From NCBI GenBank assembly GCA_037783415.1, contig JAZGTN010000196.1:1-64000 (forward strand): a stretch of DNA of 64,000 nt, in the 5' to 3' direction. Positions within the stretch are counted from its first letter, which is position 1, and every line of letters starts with the position of its first letter. Made by a program: the position numbers and the translations under genes. The DNA comes from Leptasterias polaris (Eukaryota; Echinodermata; Asteroidea; Forcipulatida; Asteriidae). A model generated the notes under the pieces. It had not been told where the DNA came from, searched no databases, and was given only the letters and a program-made list of their open reading frames with translations. Shown here one piece after another: positions 42,901-57,400 of this stretch.

Positions 42901-45900
42901 TACTTCCGGGTTAATCGGAAGTGGGACCCTATCTCAAGAACTACACTACCGATTTTCAAACTGTTTTCAGTTATAGACTCCTTGGCCATTGGAGATTAGC
43001 CTTGGGTAACTGTGATCCCATGTTGACCTTTACTTCCGTGTTAACCGGAAGTGGGACCATATCTTAAGAACTACACAACGGATTTTCAAACTTTTTTCAC
43101 TAATAGACTCCTTGGGCATTGGAGATTAGCCTTGGGTAACCGTGACCCCATGTTGACCTTTACTTCCGGGTCAACCGGAAGTGGGACCATATGTTAAGAA
43201 CCACACAACCTATTTTCAAACTTTTTTCAGTTGTAGATTCCTTGGGCATTGGAGATTAGCTTTGGGTAACTGTGACCTCATGTTGACCTTTACTTCCAGG
43301 TCAACTGGAAGTTGGACCCTATCTCAAGAACTACACAACCAATTTTCAAACTGTTTTCAGTTATAGACTCCTAGGACATTGGAGATCAGACTTAGGTTAC
43401 CGTGACCCCATGTTGACATTTATTTCAGGGTCAACCGGAAGTGGGACCCTATCTCAAGAATTACACACCCGATTTTCAAACTTTTTCAGTTCTAGACTCC
43501 TGATGGGCATTGTATATTATCTTTGGGTAACCGTGACCCCATGTTGACCTTTACCTCTGGGTCAACCGAAAGTGGGACCATATCTCAAGAACTACACAAC
43601 CGATTTTCAAACTTTTTCAGTTATAGACTCCTTGGGCATTAGAGATTAGCCTTGGGTAACCGTGACCCCATGTTGACCTTTACTTCCGGGTCAACCGGAA
43701 GTGGTACCATTTCTCAAGCACTACACACCCGATTTTCAAACTTTTTTCAGTTATAGACTCCTTGGGCATGGGAGATTAGCCTTGGGTAACCGTGACCCCA
43801 TGTTTGCCTTTACTTCCATGTCAACCGAAAGTGGGACCATATCTCAAGAACTACACAACCGATTTTCAAACTTTTTCAGTTATAGACTCCTTGGGCATTA
43901 GAGATTAGCCTTGGGTAACCGTGACCCCATGTTGACCTTTACTTCCGGGTCAACCGGAAGTGGTACCATTTCTCAAGCACTACACACCCGATTTTCAAAC
44001 TTTTTTCAGTTATAGACTCCTTGGGCATGGGAGATTGGCCTTGGGTAACCGTGACCCCATGTTGACGTTTAGTTCCGGGTCAACCGGAAGTGACACCATT
44101 TCTCAAGAACTACACAACCAATTTTCAAACTGTTTTCAGTTATAGACTCCTTTGGCAATGGATATTAGCCTTAGGTAACCGTGACCCCATGTTGACCTTT
44201 ACTTCCGGGTCAACCGGAAGTAACACCATATCTCAAAAACTACACAACCAATTTTCAAACTTTTGTCAGTTATAGACTCCTTGGGCATTGAAGAATAGCC
44301 TTGGGTAACTGTGACCCCATGTTTACCTTTACTTCCGGGTCAACCGAAGTAACACCATATCTCAAAAACAACACAACCGATTTTCAAACTTTGTTCAGTT
44401 ATAGACTCCTTGGGCATTGGATATTAGCCTTGGGTAACCGTGACCCCATGTTGACCTTTACTTCCGGGTCAACCGGAAGTGGGACCCTATCTCAAGAACT
44501 ACACAACCGATTTTCAAACTGTTTTCAGTTATAGACTCCTTGTGCATTAAAGATTAGCCTTGGGTAACCGTGACCCCATATTGACCTTTACCTATGGCTC
44601 AACCGGAAGTGGGACCATATCTCAAGCACTACACACCTGATTTTCAAACTTTTTTCAGTTATAGACTTCTTGGGCATGGGAGATTAGCCTTGGGTAACCG
44701 TGACCCCATGTTGACCTTTACTTCCGGGTCAACCGGAAATGAGACCATATCTCAAGAACTACACAACCGATTTTCAAACTTTTTTCAGTTATATACTCCT
44801 GGCATTGGAGATTAGCCTTGGGTAACCGTGACCCCATGTTGACCTTTACTTCCGGGTCAACCGGAAATGAGACCATATCTCAAGAACTACACAACCGATT
44901 TTCAAACTTTTTTCAGTTATAGACTCCTTGGGCATTGGAGATTAGCCTTGGGTAACCGTGACCCCATGTTTACCTTTACTTCCGGGTCAACCGGAAGTAA
45001 CACCATATCTCAAAAACTACAGAACGGATTTTCAAACTTTGTTCAGTTATAGACTCCTAATGGGCATTAAATATTAGCCTTGGGTAACCGTGACCCCATG
45101 TTGACCTTTACTTCCGGGTCAACCGGAAGTGGGACCCTATCTCAAGAACTACACAACCGATTTTCACACTTTTTCAGTTATAGACTTCTTGGGCATGGGA
45201 GATTAGCCTTGGGTAACCGTGACCCCATGTTTGCCTTTACTTCCATGTCAACCGGAAGTGGGACCATATCTCAAGAACTACACAACCGATTTTCAAACTT
45301 TTGTCAGTTATAGACTCCTTGGGCATTGGAAATTAGCCTTGGATAACCGTGACCCATGTTAAACTTTAGTTCTGGGTCAACCGGAAGTGACCTTTAGTTC
45401 CGGGTCAACCGGAAGTGACACCATATCTCAAGAACTACACAACCATTTTTCAAACTGTTTTCAGTTATAGACTCCTTTGGCATTGGAGATTAACCTTGGG
45501 TAACCGTGACCCCATGTTGACCTGTACTTCCGGGTCAACCTGAAGTGGGACCATTTCTCAAGCACTACACACTCGATTTTCAAACTTTTTTCAGTTATAC
45601 ACTCCTTGGGCATGGGAGATTAGCCTTGGGTAACCGTGACCCCATGTTGACCTTTAGTTCCGGGTCAACCGGAAGTGGGACCCTATCTCAAGAACTACAC
45701 TACCGATTTTCAAACTGTTTTCTGTTATAGACTCCTTGGGCATTGGAGATTAGCCTTGGGTAACCGTGACCCCATGTTGACCTTTACTTCCGGGTTAATC
45801 GGAAGTGGGACCCTATCTCAAGAACTACACTACCGATTTTCAAACTGTTTTCAGTTATAGACTCCTTGGCCATTGGAGATTAGCCTTGGGTAACTGTGAT

Positions 45901-48900
45901 CCCATGTTGACCTTTACTTCCGTGTTAACCGGAAGTGGGACCATATCTTAAGAACTACACAACGGATTTTCAAACTTTTTTCACTAATAGACTCCTTGGG
46001 CATTGGAGATTAGCCTTGGGTAACCGTGACCCCATGTTGACCTTTACTTCCGGGTCAACCGGAAGTGGGACCATATGTTAAGAACCACACAACCTATTTT
46101 CAAACTTTTTTCAGTTGTAGATTCCTTGGGCATTGGAGATTAGCTTTGGGTAACTGTGACCTCATGTTGACCTTTACTTCCAGGTCAACTGGAAGTTGGA
46201 CCCTATCTCAAGAACTACACAACCAATTTTCAAACTGTTTTCAGTTATAGACTCCTAGGACATTGGAGATCAGACTTAGGTTACCGTGACCCCATGTTGA
46301 CATTTATTTCAGGGTCAACCGGAAGTGGGACCCTATCTCAAGAATTACACACCCGATTTTCAAACTTTTTCAGTTCTAGACTCCTGATGGGCATTGTATA
46401 TTATCTTTGGGTAACCGTGACCCCATGTTGACCTTTACCTCTGGGTCAACCGAAAGTGGGACCATATCTCAAGAACTACACAACCGATTTTCAAACTTTT
46501 TCAGTTATAGACTCCTTGGGCATTAGAGATTAGCCTTGGGTAACCGTGACCCCATGTTGACCTTTACTTCCGGGTCAACCGGAAGTGGTACCATTTCTCA
46601 AGCACTACACACCCGATTTTCAAACTTTTTTCAGTTATAGACTCCTTGGGCATGGGAGATTAGCCTTGGGTAACCGTGACCCCATGTTTGCCTTTACTTC
46701 CATGTCAACCGAAAGTGGGACCATATCTCAAGAACTACACAACCGATTTTCAAACTTTTTCAGTTATAGACTGCTTGGGCATTAGAGATTAGCCTTGGGT
46801 AACCGTGACCCCATGTTGACCTTTACTTCCGGGTCAACCGGAAGTGGTACCATTTCTCAAGCACTACACACCCGATTTTCAAACTTTTTTCAGTTATAGA
46901 CTCCTTGGGCATGGGAGATTGGCCTTGGGTAACCGTGACCCCATGTTGACGTTTAGTTCCGGGTCAACCGGAAGTGACACCATTTCTCAAGAACTACACA
47001 ACCAATTTTCAAACTGTTTTCAGTTATAGACTCCTTTGGCAATGGATATTAGCCTTAGGTAACCGTGACCCCATGTTGACCTTTACTTCCGGGTCAACCG
47101 GAAGTAACACCATATCTCAAAAACTACACAACCAATTTTCAAACTTTTGTCAGTTATAGACTCCTTGGGCATTGAAGAATAGCCTTGGGTAACTGTGACC
47201 CCATGTTTACCTTTACTTCCGGGTCAACCGAAGTAACACCATATCTCAAAAACAACACAACCGATTTTCAAACTTTGTTCAGTTATAGACTCCTTGGGCA
47301 TTGGATATTAGCCTTGGGTAACCGTGACCCCATGTTGACCTTTACTTCCGGGTCAACCGGAAGTGGGACCCTATCTCAAGAACTACACAACCGATTTTCA
47401 AACTGTTTTCAGTTATAGACTCCTTGTGCATTAAAGATTAGCCTTGGGTAACCGTGACCCCATATTGACCTTTACCTATGGCTCAACCGGAAGTGGGACC
47501 ATATCTCAAGCACTACACACCTGATTTTCAAACTTTTTTCAGTTATAGACTTCTTGGGCATGGGAGATTAGCCTTGGGTAACCGTGACCCCATGTTGACC
47601 TTTACTTCCGGGTCAACCGGAAATGAGACCATATCTCAAGAACTACACAACCGATTTTCAAACTTTTTTCAGTTATATACTCCTGGCATTGGAGATTAGC
47701 CTTGGGTAACCGTGACCCCATGTTGACCTTTACTTCCGGGTCAACCGGAAATGAGACCATATCTCAAGAACTACACAACCGATTTTCAAACTTTTTTCAG
47801 TTATAGACTCCTTGGGCATTGGAGATTAGCCTTGGGTAACCGTGACCCCATGTTTACCTTTACTTCCGGGTCAACCGGAAGTAACACCATATCTCAAAAA
47901 CTACAGAACGGATTTTCAAACTTTGTTCAGTTATAGACTCCTAATGGGCATTAAATATTAGCCTTGGGTAACCGTGACCCCATGTTGACCTTTACTTCCG
48001 GGTCAACCGGAAGTGGGACCCTATCTCAAGAACTACACAACCGATTTTCACACTTTTTCAGTTATAGACTTCTTGGGCATGGGAGATTAGCCTTGGGTAA
48101 CCGTGACCCCATGTTTGCCTTTACTTCCATGTCAACCGGAAGTGGGACCATATCTCAAGAACTACACAACCGATTTTCAAACTTTTGTCAGTTATAGACT
48201 CCTTGGGCATTGGAAATTAGCCTTGGATAACCGTGACCCATGTTAAACTTTAGTTCTGGGTCAACCGGAAGTGACCTTTAGTTCCGGGTCAACCGGAAGT
48301 GACACCATATCTCAAGAACTACACAACCATTTTTCAAACTGTTTTCAGTTATAGACTCCTTTGGCATTGGAGATTAACCTTGGGTAACCGTGACCCCATG
48401 TTGACCTGTACTTCCGGGTCAACCTGAAGTGGGACCATTTCTCAAGCACTACACACTCGATTTTCAAACTTTTTTCAGTTATACACTCCTTGGGCATGGG
48501 AGATTAGCCTTGGGTAACCGTGACCCCATGTTGACCTTTAGTTCCGGGTCAACCGGAAGTGGGACCCTATCTCAAGAACTACACTACCGATTTTCAAACT
48601 GTTTTCTGTTATAGACTCCTTGGGCATTGGAGATTAGCCTTGGGTAACCGTGACCCCATGTTGACCTTTACTTCCGGGTTAATCGGAAGTGGGACCCTAT
48701 CTCAAGAACTACACTACCGATTTTCAAACTGTTTTCAGTTATAGACTCCTTGGCCATTGGAGATTAGCCTTGGGTAACTGTGATCCCATGTTGACCTTTA
48801 CTTCCGTGTTAACCGGAAGTGGGACCATATCTTAAGAACTACACAACGGATTTTCAAACTTTTTTCACTAATAGACTCCTTGGGCATTGGAGATTAGCCT

Positions 48901-51430
48901 TGGGTAACCGTGACCCCATGTTGACCTTTACTTCCGGGTCAACCGGAAGTGGGACCATATGTTAAGAACCACACAACCTATTTTCAAACTTTTTTCAGTT
49001 GTAGATTCCTTGGGCATTGGAGATTAGCTTTGGGTAACTGTGACCTCATGTTGACCTTTACTTCCAGGTCAACTGGAAGTTGGACCCTATCTCAAGAACT
49101 ACACAACCAATTTTCAAACTGTTTTCAGTTATAGACTCCTAGGACATTGGAGATCAGACTTAGGTTACCGTGACCCCATGTTGACATTTATTTCAGGGTC
49201 AACGGGAAGTGGGACCCTATCTCAAGAATTACACACCCGATTTTCAAACTTTTTCAGTTCTAGACTCCTGATGGGCATTGTATATTATCTTTGGGTAACC
49301 GTGACCCCATGTTGACCTTTACCTCTGGGTCAACCGAAAGTGGGACCATATCTCAAGAACTACACAACCGATTTTCAAACTTTTTCAGTTATAGACTCCT
49401 TGGGCATTAGAGATTAGCCATGGGTAACCGTGACCCCATGTTGACCTTTACTTCCGGGTCAACCGGAAGTGGTACCATTTCTCAAGCACTACACACCCGA
49501 TTTTCAAACTTTTTTCAGTTATAGACTCCTTGGGCATGGGAGATTAGCCTTGGGTAACCGTGACCCCATGTTTGCCTTTACTTCCATGTCAACCGAAAGT
49601 GGGACCATATCTCAAGAACTACACAACCGATTTTCAAACTTTTTCAGTTATAGACTGCTTGGGCATTAGAGATTAGCCTTGGGTAACCGTGACCCCATGT
49701 TGACCTTTACTTCCGGGTCAACCGGAAGTGGTACCATTTCTCAAGCACTACACACCCGATTTTCAAACTTTTTTCAGTTATAGACTCCTTGGGCATGGGA
49801 GATTGGCCTTGGGTAACCGTGACCCCATGTTGACGTTTAGTTCCGGGTCAACCGGAAGTGACACCATTTCTCAAGAACTACACAACCAATTTTCAAACTG
49901 TTTTCAGTTATAGACTCCTTTGGCAATGGATATTAGCCTTAGGTAACCGTGACCCCATGTTGACCTTTACTTCCGGGTCAACCGGAAGTAACACCATATC
50001 TCAAAAACTACACAACCAATTTTCAAACTTTTGTCAGTTATAGACTCCTTGGGCATTGAAGAATAGCCTTGGGTAACTGTGACCCCATGTTTACCTTTAC
50101 TTCCGGGTCAACCGAAGTAACACCATATCTCAAAAACAAGACAACCGATTTTCAAACTTTGTTCAGTTATAGACTCCTTGGGCATTGGATATTAGCCTTG
50201 GGTAACCGTGACCCCATGTTGACCTTTACTTCCGGGTCAACCGGAAGTGGGACCCTATCTCAAGAACTACACAACCGATTTTCAAACTGTTTTCAGTTAT
50301 AGACTCCTTGTGCATTAAAGATTAGCCTTGGGTAACCGTGACCCCATATTGACCTTTACCTATGGCTCAACCGGAAGTGGGACCATATCTCAAGCACTAC
50401 ACACCTGATTTTCAAACTTTTTTCAGTTATAGACTTCTTGGGCATGGGAGATTAGCCTTGGGTAACCGTGACCCCATGTTGACCTTTACTTCCGGGTCAA
50501 CCGGAAATGAGACCATATCTCAAGAACTACACAACCGATTTTCAAACTTTTTTCAGTTATATACTCCTGGCATTGGAGATTAGCCTTGGGTAACCGTGAC
50601 CCCATGTTGACCTTTACTTCCGGGTCAACCGGAAATGAGACCATATCTCAAGAACTACACAACCGATTTTCAAACTTTTTTCAGTTATAGACTCCTTGGG
50701 CATTGGAGATTAGCCTTGGGTAACCGTGACCCCATGTTTACCTTTACTTCCGGGTCAACCGGAAGTAACACCATATCTCAAAAACTACAGAACGGATTTT
50801 CAAACTTTGTTCAGTTATAGACTCCTAATGGGCATTAAATATTAGCCTTGGGTAACCGTGACCCCATGTTGACCTTTACTTCCGGGTCAACCGGAAGTGG
50901 GACCCTATCTCAAGAACTACACAACCGATTTTCACACTTTTTCAGTTATAGACTTCTTGGGCATGGGAGATTAGCCTTGGGTAACCGTGACCCCATGTTT
51001 GCCTTTACTTCCATGTCAACCGGAAGTGGGACCATATCTCAAGAACTACACAACCGATTTTCAAACTTTTGTCAGTTATAGACTCCTTGGGCATTGGAAA
51101 TTAGCCTTGGATAACCGTGACCCATGTTAAACTTTAGTTCTGGGTCAACCGGAAGTGACCTTTAGTTCCGGGTCAACCGGAAGTGACACCATATCTCAAG
51201 AACTACACAACCATTTTTCAAACTGTTTTCAGTTATAGACTCCTTTGGCATTGGAGATTAACCTTGGGTAACCGTGACCCCATGTTGACCTGTACTTCCG
51301 GGTCAACCTGAAGTGGGACCATTTCTCAAGCACTACACACTCGATTTTCAAACTTTTTTCAGTTATACACTCCTTGGGCATGGGAGATTAGCCTTGGGTA
51401 ACCGTGACCCCATGTTGACCTTTAGTTCCG
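42780..51430. repeat. Higher-order repeat, 2,884-bp period, three copies
   Basis: Marker variants repeat at 2,884 bp: 43,181/46,065/48,949, 43,701/46,585/49,469, 44,594/47,478/50,362 and 44,867/47,751/50,635. The unit includes the unusual monomer with a duplicated CCGGAAGTGACC segment (45,390; 48,274; 51,158). Confidence 0.9.
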
Positions 51431-54400
51431 GGTCAACCGGAAGTGACAACATATTTCAAGAACTACACAACCAATTTTCAAACTGTTTTTAGTTATAGAC
51501 TCCTTAGGCATTGGAGATTAGCCTAGGGTAACCGTGACCCCATGTTTACCTTTACTTCCGGGTCAACCGGAAGTAACACCTTATCTCAAAAACAACACAA
51601 CCGATTTTCAAACTTTGTTCAGTTATAGACTCCTTGGGCATTGGATATTAGCCTTGGGTAACCGTGACCCCATGTTGACCTTTACTTCCGGGTTAACCGG
51701 AAGTGGGACCCTATCTCAAGAACTACACAACCGATTTTCAAACTGTTTTCAGTTATAGACTCCTTGTGCATTAAAGATTAGCCTTGGGTAACCGTGACCC
51801 CATATTGACCTTTACCTATGGCTCAACCGGAAGTGGGACCATATCTCAAGCACTACACACCTGATTTTCAAACTTTTTTCAGTTATAGACTTCTTGGGCA
51901 TGGGAGATTAGCCTTGGGTAACCGTGACCCCATGTTGACCTTTACTTCCGGGTCAACCGGAAATGAGACCATATCTCAAGAACTACACAACCGATTTTCA
52001 AACTTTTTTCAGTTATATACTCCTGGCATTGGAGATTAGCCTTGGGTAACCGTGACCCCATGTTGACCTTTACTTCCGGGTCAACCGGAAATGAGACCAT
52101 ATCTCAAGAACTACACAACCGATTTTCAAACTTTTGTCAGTTATAGACTCCTTGGGCATTGGAGATTAGCCTAGGGTAACCGTGACCCCATGTTTACCTT
52201 TACTTCCGGGTCAACCGGAAGTAACACCTTATCTCAAAAACTACACAACCGATTTTCAAACTTTGTTCAATTATAGACTCCTAATGGGCATTGGATAATA
52301 GCCTTGGGTAACCATGACCCCATGTTGACCTTTACTTCCGGGTCAACCGGAAGTAACACCATATCTCAAAAACTACACAACCGATTTTCAAACTTTTGTC
52401 AGTTATAGACTCCTTGGGCATTGGAGATTAGCCTTGGGTAACCGTGACCCCATGTTTACCTTTACTTCCGGGTTAACCGGAAGTGGGACCCTATCTCAAG
52501 AACTACACTACCGATTTTCAAACTGTTTTCTGTTAGACTCCTTGGGCATTGGAGATTAGCCTTGGGTAACCGTGACCCCATGTTGACCTTTACTTCCGGG
52601 TTAATCGGAAGTGGGACCCTATCTCAAGAACTACACTACCGATTTTCAAACTGTTTTCAGTTATAGACTCCTTGGGCATTGGAGATTAGCCTTGGGTAAC
52701 TGTGATCCCATGTTGACCTTTACTTCCGTGTTAACCGGAAGTGGGACCATATCTTAAGAACTACACAACGGATTTTCAAACTTTTTTCACTAATAGACTC
52801 CTTGGGCATTGGAGATTAGCCTTGGGTAACTGTGACCTCATGTTGACCTTTACTTCCGGGTCAACCGGAAGTGGGACCATATGTTAAGAACCACACAACC
52901 TATTTTCAAACTTTTTTCAGTTGTAGACTCCTTGGGCATTGGAGATTAGCTTTGGGTAACTGTGACCTCATGTTGACCTTTACTTCCAGGTCAACTGGAA
53001 GTTGGACCCTATCTCAAGAACTACACAACCAATTTTCAAACTGTTTTCAGTTATAGACTCCTTGGACATTGGAGATCAGACTTAGGTTACCGTGACCCCA
53101 TGTTGACATTTATTTCAGGGTCAACCGGAAGTGGGACCCTATCTCAAGAATTACACAACCGATTTTCAAACTTTTGTCAGTTATAGACTCCTTGGGCATT
53201 GGATATTAGCCTTGGGTAACTGTGATCCCATGTTGACCTTTACTTCCGGGTCAACCAGAAGTGGGACCATATCTCAAGAACTACACTACCGATTTTCAAA
53301 CTGTTTTCACTAATAGACTCCTTGGGCATTGAAGATTAGCCTTGGGTTACCGTGACCCCATGTTGACCTTTACTTCTGGGTTAACCGGAAGTGGGACCAT
53401 ATCTTAAGAACTACACAACGGATTTTCAAACTTTTTTCACTAATAGACTCCTTGGGCATTGGAGATTAGCCTTGGGTAACCGTGACCCCATGTTGACCTT
53501 TAGTTCCGGGTCAACCGGAAGTGGGACCCTATCTCAAGAACTACACTACCGATTTTCAAACTGTTTTCTGTTATAGACTCCTTGGGCATTGGAGATTAGC
53601 CTTGGGTAACCGTGACCCCATGTTGACCTTTACTTCCGGGTTAATCGGAAGTGGGACCCTATCTCAAGAACTACACTACCGATTTTCAAACTGTTTTCAG
53701 TTATAGACTCCTTGGCCATTGGAGATTAGCCTTGGGTAACTGTGATCCCATGTTGACCTTTACTTCCGTGTTAACCGGAAGTGGGACCATATCTTAAGAA
53801 CTACACAACGGATTTTCAAACTTTTTTCACTAATAGACTCCTTGGGCATTGGAGATTAGCCTTGGGTAACCGTGACCCCATGTTGACCTTTACTTCCGGG
53901 TCAACCGGAAGTGGGACCATATGTTAAGAACCACACAACCTATTTTCAAACTTTTTTCAGTTGTAGATTCCTTGGGCATTGGAGATTAGCTTTGGGTAAC
54001 TGTGACCTCATGTTGACCTTTACTTCCATGTCAACTGGAAGTTGGACCCTATCTCAAGAACTACACAACCAATTTTCAAACTGTTTTCAGTTATAGACTC
54101 CTTGGACATTGGAGATCAGACTTAGGTTACCGTGACCCCATGTTGACATTTATTTCAGGGTCAACCGGAAGTGGGACCCTATCTCAAGAATTACACACCC
54201 GATTTTCAAACTTTTTCAGTTCTAGACTCCTGATGGGCATTGTATATTATCTTTGGGTAACCGTGACCCCATGTTGACCTTTACCTCTGGGTCAACCGAA
54301 AGTGGGACCATATCTCAAGAACTACACAACCGATTTTCAAACTTTTTCAGTTATAGACTCCTTGGGCATTAGAGATTAGCCTTGGGTAACCGTGACCCCA

Positions 54401-57400
54401 TGTTGACCTTTACTTCCGGGTCAACCGGAAGTGGTACCATTTCTCAAGCACTACACACCCGATTTTCAAACTTTTTTCAGTTATAGACTCCTTGGGCATG
54501 GGAGATTAGCCTTGGGTAACCGTGACCCCATGTTTGCCTTTACTTCCATGTCAACCGAAAGTGGGACCATATCTCAAGAACTACACAACCGATTTTCAAA
54601 CTTTTTCAGTTATAGACTCCTTGGGCATTAGAGATTAGCCTTGGGTAACCGTGACCCCATGTTGACCTTTACTTCCGGGTCAACCGGAAGTGGTACCATT
54701 TCTCAAGCACTACACACCCGATTTTCAAACTTTTTTCAGTTATAGACTCCTTGGGCATGGGAGATTGGCCTTGGGTAACCGTGACCCCATGTTGACGTTT
54801 AGTTCCGGGTCAACCGGAAGTGACACCATTTCTCAAGAACTACACAACCAATTTTCAAACTGTTTTCAGTTATAGACTCCTTTGGCAATGGATATTAGCC
54901 TTAGGTAACCGTGACCCCATGTTGACCTTTACTTCCGGGTCAACCGGAAGTAACACCATATCTCAAAAACTACACAACCAATTTTCAAACTTTTGTCAGT
55001 TATAGACTCCTTGGGCATTGAAGAATAGCCTTGGGTAACTGTGACCCCATGTTTACCTTTACTTCCGGGTCAACCGAAGTAACACCATATCTCAAAAACA
55101 ACACAACCGATTTTCAAACTTTGTTCAGTTATAGACTCCTTGGGCATTGGATATTAGCCTTGGGTAACCGTGACCCCATGTTGACCTTTACTTCCGGGTC
55201 AACCGGAAGTGGGACCCTATCTCAAGAACTACACAACCGATTTTCAAACTGTTTTCAGTTATAGACTCCTTGTGCATTAAAGATTAGCCTTGGGTAACCG
55301 TGACCCCATATTGACCTTTACCTATGGCTCAACCGGAAGTGGGACCATATCTCAAGCACTACACACCTGATTTTCAAACTTTTTTCAGTTATAGACTTCT
55401 TGGGCATGGGAGATTAGCCTTGGGTAACCGTGACCCCATGTTGACCTTTACTTCCGGGTCAACCGGAAATGAGACCATATCTCAAGAACTACACAACCGA
55501 TTTTCAAACTTTTTTCAGTTATATACTCCTGGCATTGGAGATTAGCCTTGGGTAACCGTGACCCCATGTTCACCTTTACTTCCGGGTCAACCGGAAATGA
55601 GACCATATCTCAAGAACTACACAACCGATTTTAAAACTTTTTTCAGTTATAGACTCCTTGGGCATTGGAGATTAGCCTTGGGTAACCGTGACCCCATGTT
55701 TACCTTTACTTCCGGGTCAACCGGAAGTAACACCATATCTCAAAAACTACAGAACGGATTTTCAAACTTTGTTCAGTTATAGACTCCTAATGGGCATTAA
55801 ATATTAGCCTTGGGTAACCGTGACCCCATGTTGACCTTTACTTCCGGGTCAACCGGAAGTGGGACCCTATCTCAAGAACTACACAACCGATTTTCACACT
55901 TTTTCAGTTATAGACTTCTTGGGCATGGGAGATTAGCCTTGGGTAACCGTGACCCCATGTTTGCCTTTACTTCCATGTCAACCGGAAGTGGGACCATATC
56001 TCAAGAACTACACAACCGATTTTCAAACTTTTGTCAGTTATAGACTCCTTGGGCATTGGAAATTAGCCTTGGATAACCGTGACCCATGTTAAACTTTAGT
56101 TCTGGGTCAACCGGAAGTGACCTTTAGTTCCGGGTCAACCGGAAGTGACACCATATCTCAAGAACTACACAACCATTTTTCAAACTGTTTTCAGTTATAG
56201 ACTCCTTTGGCATTGGAGATTAACCTTGGGTAACCGTGACCCCATGTTGACCTGTACTTCCGGGTCAACCTGAAGTGGGACCATTTCTCAAGCACTACAC
56301 ACTCGATTTTCAAACTTTTTTCAGTTATACACTCCTTGGGCATGGGAGATTAGCCTTGGGTAACCGTGACCCCATGTTGACCTTTAGTTCCGGGTCAACC
56401 GGAAGTGACAACATATTTCAAGAACTACACAACCAATTTTCAAACTGTTTTTAGTTATAGACTCCTTAGGCATTGGAGATTAGCCTAGGGTAACCGTGAC
56501 CCCATGTTTACCTTTACTTCCGGGTCAACCGGAAGTAACACCTTATCTCAAAAACAACACAACCGATTTTCAAACTTTGTTCAGTTATAGACTCCTTGGG
56601 CATTGGATATTAGCCTTGGGTAACCGTGACCCCATGTTGACCTTTACTTCCGGGTTAACCGGAAGTGGGACCCTATCTCAAGAACTACACAACCGATTTT
56701 CAAACTGTTTTCAGTTATAGACTCCTTGTGCATTAAAGATTAGCCTTGGGTAACCGTGACCCCATATTGACCTTTACCTATGGCTCAACCGGAAGTGGGA
56801 CCATATCTCAAGCACTACACACCTGATTTTCAAACTTTTTTCAGTTATAGACTTCTTGGGCATGGGAGATTAGCCTTGGGTAACCGTGACCCCATGTTGA
56901 CCTTTACTTCCGGGTCAACCGGAAATGAGACCATATCTCAAGAACTACACAACCGATTTTCAAACTTTTTTCAGTTATATACTCCTGGCATTGGAGATTA
57001 GCCTTGGGTAACCGTGACCCCATGTTGACCTTTACTTCCGGGTCAACCGGAAATGAGACCATATCTCAAGAACTACACAACCGATTTTCAAACTTTTGTC
57101 AGTTATAGACTCCTTGGGCATTGGAGATTAGCCTAGGGTAACCGTGACCCCATGTTTACCTTTACTTCCGGGTCAACCGGAAGTAACACCTTATCTCAAA
57201 AACTACACAACCGATTTTCAAACTTTGTTCAGTTATAGACTCCTAATGGGCATTGGATAATAGCCTTGGGTAACCATGACCCCATGTTGACCTTTACTTC
57301 CGGGTCAACCGGAAGTAACACCATATCTCAAAAACTACACAACCGATTTTCAAACTTTTGTCAGTTATAGACTCCTTGGGCATTGGAGATTAGCCTTGGG